The notes below the pieces were generated by a model. It made no database searches. It worked only from the letters and a program-made list of their open reading frames with translations, and had not been told where the DNA came from. Positions 60,645-64,000 of a DNA stretch of 64,000 bases are shown here, piece by piece. Position 1 is the stretch's first letter; each line of letters starts with the position of its first letter. Made by a program: the position numbers and the translations under genes. The DNA lies in contig NC_021658.1 in the NCBI RefSeq assembly GCF_000418325.1, positions 4,044,001 through 4,108,000 on the forward strand, written 5' to 3'. This stretch comes from Sorangium cellulosum So0157-2. GTDB lineage: Bacteria > Myxococcota_A > Polyangia > Polyangiales > Polyangiaceae.

Positions 60645-63600
60645 TCAGTCGTCGTGATGCCCGAGCGCCGGGCGGCGATGGTCGCACTTGCCGGGGATCG
60701 GGAAGCCGCAGACCTGCTCTTCGAGCAGGCAATCCTGCTCCGCCGGGCACTGCTCCGGATCGAGGACCGCCGGATCGCACGGGCGAGAGCAGAAGTCGGG
60801 CCTCGGCAGCGGAGCGTCGTAGCGCCCGTTGCCGTCGACATCGATGTAGATCGGGTTGGTCACCGCATAAGGCGGGACCGGCGACCAGTCGGGCACCGTC
60901 GGCGTGGGCGCGAACAGGGCGCTAATCGCGGGGATCCTCCCGAACCCGTCGCTCGCCAGCCGCGAGAGCTGGATCTCGCCGAAGGGGACGTCGAGGGAGA
61001 CAGGGCTCATGAGGTTCCTGTCCTCGAGGCCCATGGCGATGATCACCACCCAGGAGTCGCGCTCCGGCACCGTGAAGGTGACCTTGCCGCGCACGTCCAC
61101 CAGCGCGCTCGGCGGCATCTCCGGCTCCAGCAGGCGGATCATCCTGCCGTTCAGGTAGATCTCCACCCGATCGACGCCGAACCAGCTCGCCGTCTGGACA
61201 TCGAAGAGGAGCTCGAGCGGCTCCCCGGCGCTCGCCCCCGCCACCTCGCCGTAGGTCCTGCCGCCGATCGTCGCCCGGACGAAGGGGCCGTACGTCGTGA
61301 AGGCGTGCGCGCCCCGCAGGCTCTCGACCGCGGCCGGCGTCGCGAGCGCCGCCGGGGAGTCGGTCGCGCTGCGGAAATAGGTCCGCGGGAAGCCCGGCTC
61401 CTTCGAGGCGTCGTGGCTGTCGCTGCTGGCGATCTGCGCCGGCAAGAACCCCCGCTCGAGGTAGCGGAAGTAGTCGTCCACCTGGCCCGCACGGAACGTG
61501 CAGGGCTCGTCGCGCGCCTCCGCGGCGACCGGCGCGTCGCCGAGCGCGGCGGGCCCGCAGAGCTCCTGGCTGTCGGGGCTCGCGCCGGCGAAGCCCCAGT
61601 TCTTCTCCTGCTCGTCCGGCGTTCGCGCGAGGATCCGCTTCATGAGCGCCCACGCGAGCTCGGTGCGCGCGCGGCGCTTGCAGTCGGCGACCGCCACCGC
61701 GACCGCGGCGTCCGAGGGCGAGCCGGAGGCGCCGCCCGCCGCCGGCGCCGACCCGCCGGGGGCCGCGCAGGGCGCGCGCAGCCAGCCCGCCGCCTCGGGG
61801 CACGCCGCCTCGATCTCGCCTGCGCCCCGGGCGGCGTTCAGCCGCGCGAGGCAGCGATTCCAGTCGACGACCTCGGCCACGCTCGGCGTGCGCACCAGAT
61901 CGAACCGCTTGCCGTTGATGAGCTCCATCGCGTCGAACGCGCAGCTCGCCGTCCGGAACACCGGGTTGTTCTCCTCGAGGAACGTCGGCGTCCGGTCCAT
62001 CGTGTAGGTGTCGACGCCGAGCTGCTCGATGTAGCCGAAGAAGCCGTCGCGCGGGTGGGCGACGATCGTCAGCGGCTCCACGGTGCCGTCGCCCGAGGCG
62101 CGGATGGCGTCGAGGATCGTCCCGCCGGGCTCGCACGTCCAGTCGTGCGCGCCGTGGGTCGGGACGTCGAGCTCGTCGTACTTGAGCGGGAAGCCGATGA
62201 AATGCCCCTGCTCCAGCGTCGTGATCTCCGCCCCGATCGCGGTGGCGAGGTGGGGCGCGAGCTCGAGCGCGCGCGCGGTCGGCTGGTAGTCCGTCTCGAC
62301 GTCGTGGTCGGTCGACACCGCGAGCTCCACGCCCTCGGCCGCCACCGTGGCGACCCGCCGCGGCAGCGGCATGCCGCTGTCGAAGCTCGGCCTGGAGTGG
62401 AGGTGCATGTCGGCCGACATCCACCCGCTCGTGTCGACCTCGCGCACGAGCGTGGCGTCGAGCTGGAACGCCCGCCCCGGCGCGAGCGTCACGTCGCGCT
62501 CCACGTAGATCCCGTACTCGATGCCTCGCGACACCGTGATCTGGTATCGCCCCGGCTCGATCTCGACCTCTCCTTCGCCCGTGGCCGTGACCTCGATGGC
62601 GCGGTTGCCGTTCCCGAGCCGGCCGTCGCCGAGGTAGACCCTGCGCCGGCCGTCGCCCGGGAGCCGCCGCCCCGCGTCGTCGAGCGAGATGAAGGCGAGC
62701 TTGGCCGGCATCCGCTGGCCGGCCTCGTCCGCGACGCGGTAGCGCACCGTCGCCGGCGTGGGCAGGCGCGGCGACACCGCGACCTGCTCTCCGGCCCGGA
62801 GGCGCACCCGGACCGGCGCCGACGTCGCCGTCCCCGCCGCGTTCCGCGCGACGAGCACGTAGCTGCCGGGCGGCAGGGCGCCGCGGAAATCGCCGTCCTC
62901 GGACGGATCGAGGCCGACATCCGCGTCGATCTCGTTGATGAGGCCCACGTCGCCGCGCGCCTCCCGGTTCGCCGCCACGAGCTCGTCGAGCGAGCCGAAG
63001 GGCCGCGACGGGTCCGGGTCGGAGAAGACGAACACCCGCGCGTTCGGCGCGGCCTCCAGCGTGCTCTCCCACAGCACGTGGCCGTGGACGGTGCCCGTCT
63101 CGGTCCCGCGCAGCCGGTGCATCACGTCGGTCACGCTCGCGATGTCGCCGTCGCCCACGGCGAGGTAGCGCTCGTAGCTGAACGCGCGGTGGGCGTCGCA
63201 CGCCGCGTCGTCCCCCTCGCTGTACAGGCACGATCGGCTGGCGGACACGAACGCCGTCGCCGCGCTCGCGAAGAGGGGCACGTTGACCACGGACGGCGCC
63301 GCGCCCTCCTGCGCCCTCGTGAAGTAGCCGTAGCTGACGTCCCCGCCCGCCGCGGCCACGAAATCGAACGTGAGCGGCTCCGAGAACGAGTTCCGCCCGG
63401 CGTTCCAGGCGTCCTGGACCGCCGTGTCCTCGTCGAAGCCGGCGCCGGGCGCGAAGACGTCGTTCTGGTTGCCGAAGAACACGAAGTCTCCGGCGACGAT
63501 GCCGGCGCGGCGCGCCGCCTCCTCCTGCGCCTGGTCCGCGGGATCCCCGAGGACGCCGCCGAGCACCGAGACGGGGGCCGTGGCGTTGTCGAGCGGCAGG

Positions 63601-64000
63601 ACGTCGCTGCACGCGCAGGTCAGGCAGCCGCCCGGGTCCTGCTGGTACCCGTCCGGGCACGGCTCGCAGCTCCTCGGGGCCTCGCAGCCGGGCGGCGGCC
63701 TGTCGTCGAGCAGGAGCACCGTGCGCACCGTCACGAACCGATCGCCCGGGTGAAGGAGGTAGTCTGTCCGGAAGCGGATCCTGGAGCGGACGTTGGGGAA
63801 GAAGAGGCCGAGCAGGTCCTCCTGCGCCCGGAGCAGGCCTATCGCCTCGAACAGGAACTCCCCGTCTCCCTCGACGCGGATCCCGGCCTCGGCGCCGTCC
63901 GAGCCGTCGGCGAGCACCGAGACGTCGGTCGCCGTCGGGTCGGGCACGATCAGGTTGGCGAGCGAGAACATCTCCGCGAACCGATCGCGCCCCTGTCCGC
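60645..64000 (-). CDS. Large secreted PHP-domain metal-dependent phosphoesterase-like protein (5' end outside window)
   Basis: At least 1118 residues; the frame is open through base 64000 (...RDRFAEMFSLANLIVPD), so the true start and signal peptide lie beyond. Order: a beta-rich domain; a Cys-rich insert (CEPCPDGYQQDPGGCLTCACS); a second beta-rich part; carboxypeptidase-regulatory-like domains (LPPGSYVLVARNAAGTATSAP, EIEPGRYQITVSRGIEYG); then a PHP metal site with SADMHLHSRPSFDSGMP, VSTDHD, VAHPRDG and SSDSHD; a C-terminal beta region; and a Cys-rich end (CSRPCDP, EQCPAEQDC). PHP domains hydrolyse phosphate esters with a trinuclear metal centre. The substrate is unknown; extracellular location is inferred from the Cys-rich modules. 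Confidence 0.85.
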   Translation of the reverse strand, partial: GQGRDRFAEMFSLANLIVPDPTATDVSVLADGSDGAEAGIRVEGDGEFLFEAIGLLRAQEDLLGLFFPNVRSRIRFRTDYLLHPGDRFVTVRTVLLLDDRPPPGCEAPRSCEPCPDGYQQDPGGCLTCACSDVLPLDNATAPVSVLGGVLGDPADQAQEEAARRAGIVAGDFVFFGNQNDVFAPGAGFDEDTAVQDAWNAGRNSFSEPLTFDFVAAAGGDVSYGYFTRAQEGAAPSVVNVPLFASAATAFVSASRSCLYSEGDDAACDAHRAFSYERYLAVGDGDIASVTDVMHRLRGTETGTVHGHVLWESTLEAAPNARVFVFSDPDPSRPFGSLDELVAANREARGDVGLINEIDADVGLDPSEDGDFRGALPPGSYVLVARNAAGTATSAPVRVRLRAGEQVAVSPRLPTPATVRYRVADEAGQRMPAKLAFISLDDAGRRLPGDGRRRVYLGDGRLGNGNRAIEVTATGEGEVEIEPGRYQITVSRGIEYGIYVERDVTLAPGRAFQLDATLVREVDTSGWMSADMHLHSRPSFDSGMPLPRRVATVAAEGVELAVSTDHDVETDYQPTARALELAPHLATAIGAEITTLEQGHFIGFPLKYDELDVPTHGAHDWTCEPGGTILDAIRASGDGTVEPLTIVAHPRDGFFGYIEQLGVDTYTMDRTPTFLEENNPVFRTASCAFDAMELINGKRFDLVRTPSVAEVVDWNRCLARLNAARGAGEIEAACPEAAGWLRAPCAAPGGSAPAAGGASGSPSDAAVAVAVADCKRRARTELAWALMKRILARTPDEQEKNWGFAGASPDSQELCGPAALGDAPVAAEARDEPCTFRAGQVDDYFRYLERGFLPAQIASSDSHDASKEPGFPRTYFRSATDSPAALATPAAVESLRGAHAFTTYGPFVRATIGGRTYGEVAGASAGEPLELLFDVQTASWFGVDRVEIYLNGRMIRLLEPEMPPSALVDVRGKVTFTVPERDSWVVIIAMGLEDRNLMSPVSLDVPFGEIQLSRLASDGFGRIPAISALFAPTPTVPDWSPVPPYAVTNPIYIDVDGNGRYDAPLPRPDFCSRPCDPAVLDPEQCPAEQDCLLEEQVCGFPIPGKCDHRRPALGHHDD

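Overview
The window is very GC-rich DNA (most codons end in G or C) with long overlapping open frames on both strands, many translationally coupled genes (ATGA or GTGA overlaps) and several predicted secreted lipoproteins. It carries an MglA-type Ras-like GTPase next to a mreBCD-mrdA-rodA rod operon, a DnaK/J-domain cluster, GldFG-like ABC genes, an IgGFc-binding-like lipoprotein and an FG-GAP lipoprotein. Together these suggest a chromosomal segment of a myxobacterium, probably Polyangiales (Sorangium/Polyangium-like). That placement is inference from gene content and composition; no search was run.

Layout. 0-4.2 kb: P-type ATPase, a DUF5132-like small protein and an HMA2-like protein, coupled. 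4.7-6.2 kb: small lipoprotein and collagen-repeat protein. 6.3-12.9 kb (minus): carB, carA and a NodU/CmcH-type carbamoyltransferase, so a maker and a likely user of carbamoyl phosphate sit together. 13-14.8 kb (minus): moaB/mogA-moeA for molybdenum cofactor. 15-17.7 kb: divergent Lgt-like membrane protein, two-RRM RNA-binding protein (one frameshift) and rpmG with a structured leader. 17.8-23.5 kb: mreB, mreC, mreD, mrdA, rodA. 23.5-26.7 kb (minus): MglA-like GTPase with a long tail, PA14-like lipoprotein, zinc-ribbon rhomboid protease. 27-29.2 kb: ECF sigma factor, probable anti-sigma protein, lipoprotein. 29.3-34.4 kb: J-domain/TPR protein, Hsp70 and a third protein that shares a small module with the J protein. 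34.5-37.5 kb: M1 aminopeptidase and a membrane protein.

37.6-39.2 kb: tRNA-Phe with its promoter, a response regulator behind an RNA leader with two alternative hairpins, and a Cys-rich lipoprotein. 39.3-46.8 kb (minus): GldA/GldF/GldG-like ABC system with a DUF4340 protein (frameshifted) and an SH3 protein. 47.1-51.3 kb: DUF3293 protein, lipoprotein, histidine kinase/response regulator pair, pyrimidine-nucleoside phosphorylase. 51.5-53.9 kb: cydAB. 54.2-58.1 kb: two surface lipoproteins with markedly lower GC. 58.5-60.3 kb: OmpA-type porin with TSP3 repeats (frameshifted). 60.4-60.6 kb: a 12-copy 17-bp tandem array. 60.6-64 kb (minus): a large secreted PHP-domain protein that runs off the window.

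Three conserved genes (RRM protein, DUF4340, OmpA) are each broken by exactly one base, each in or beside a short repeated-base or GC-rich tract, which looks more like residual sequencing error than decay. The points most worth following up are the eukaryote/CAD-like signature of CarA and CarB, the J-domain/Hsp70/shared-module cluster, the MglA paralogue beside the rod operon, the Lgt homologue with Phe at the aligned catalytic His position, and the two leader RNAs in front of rpmG and the response regulator.
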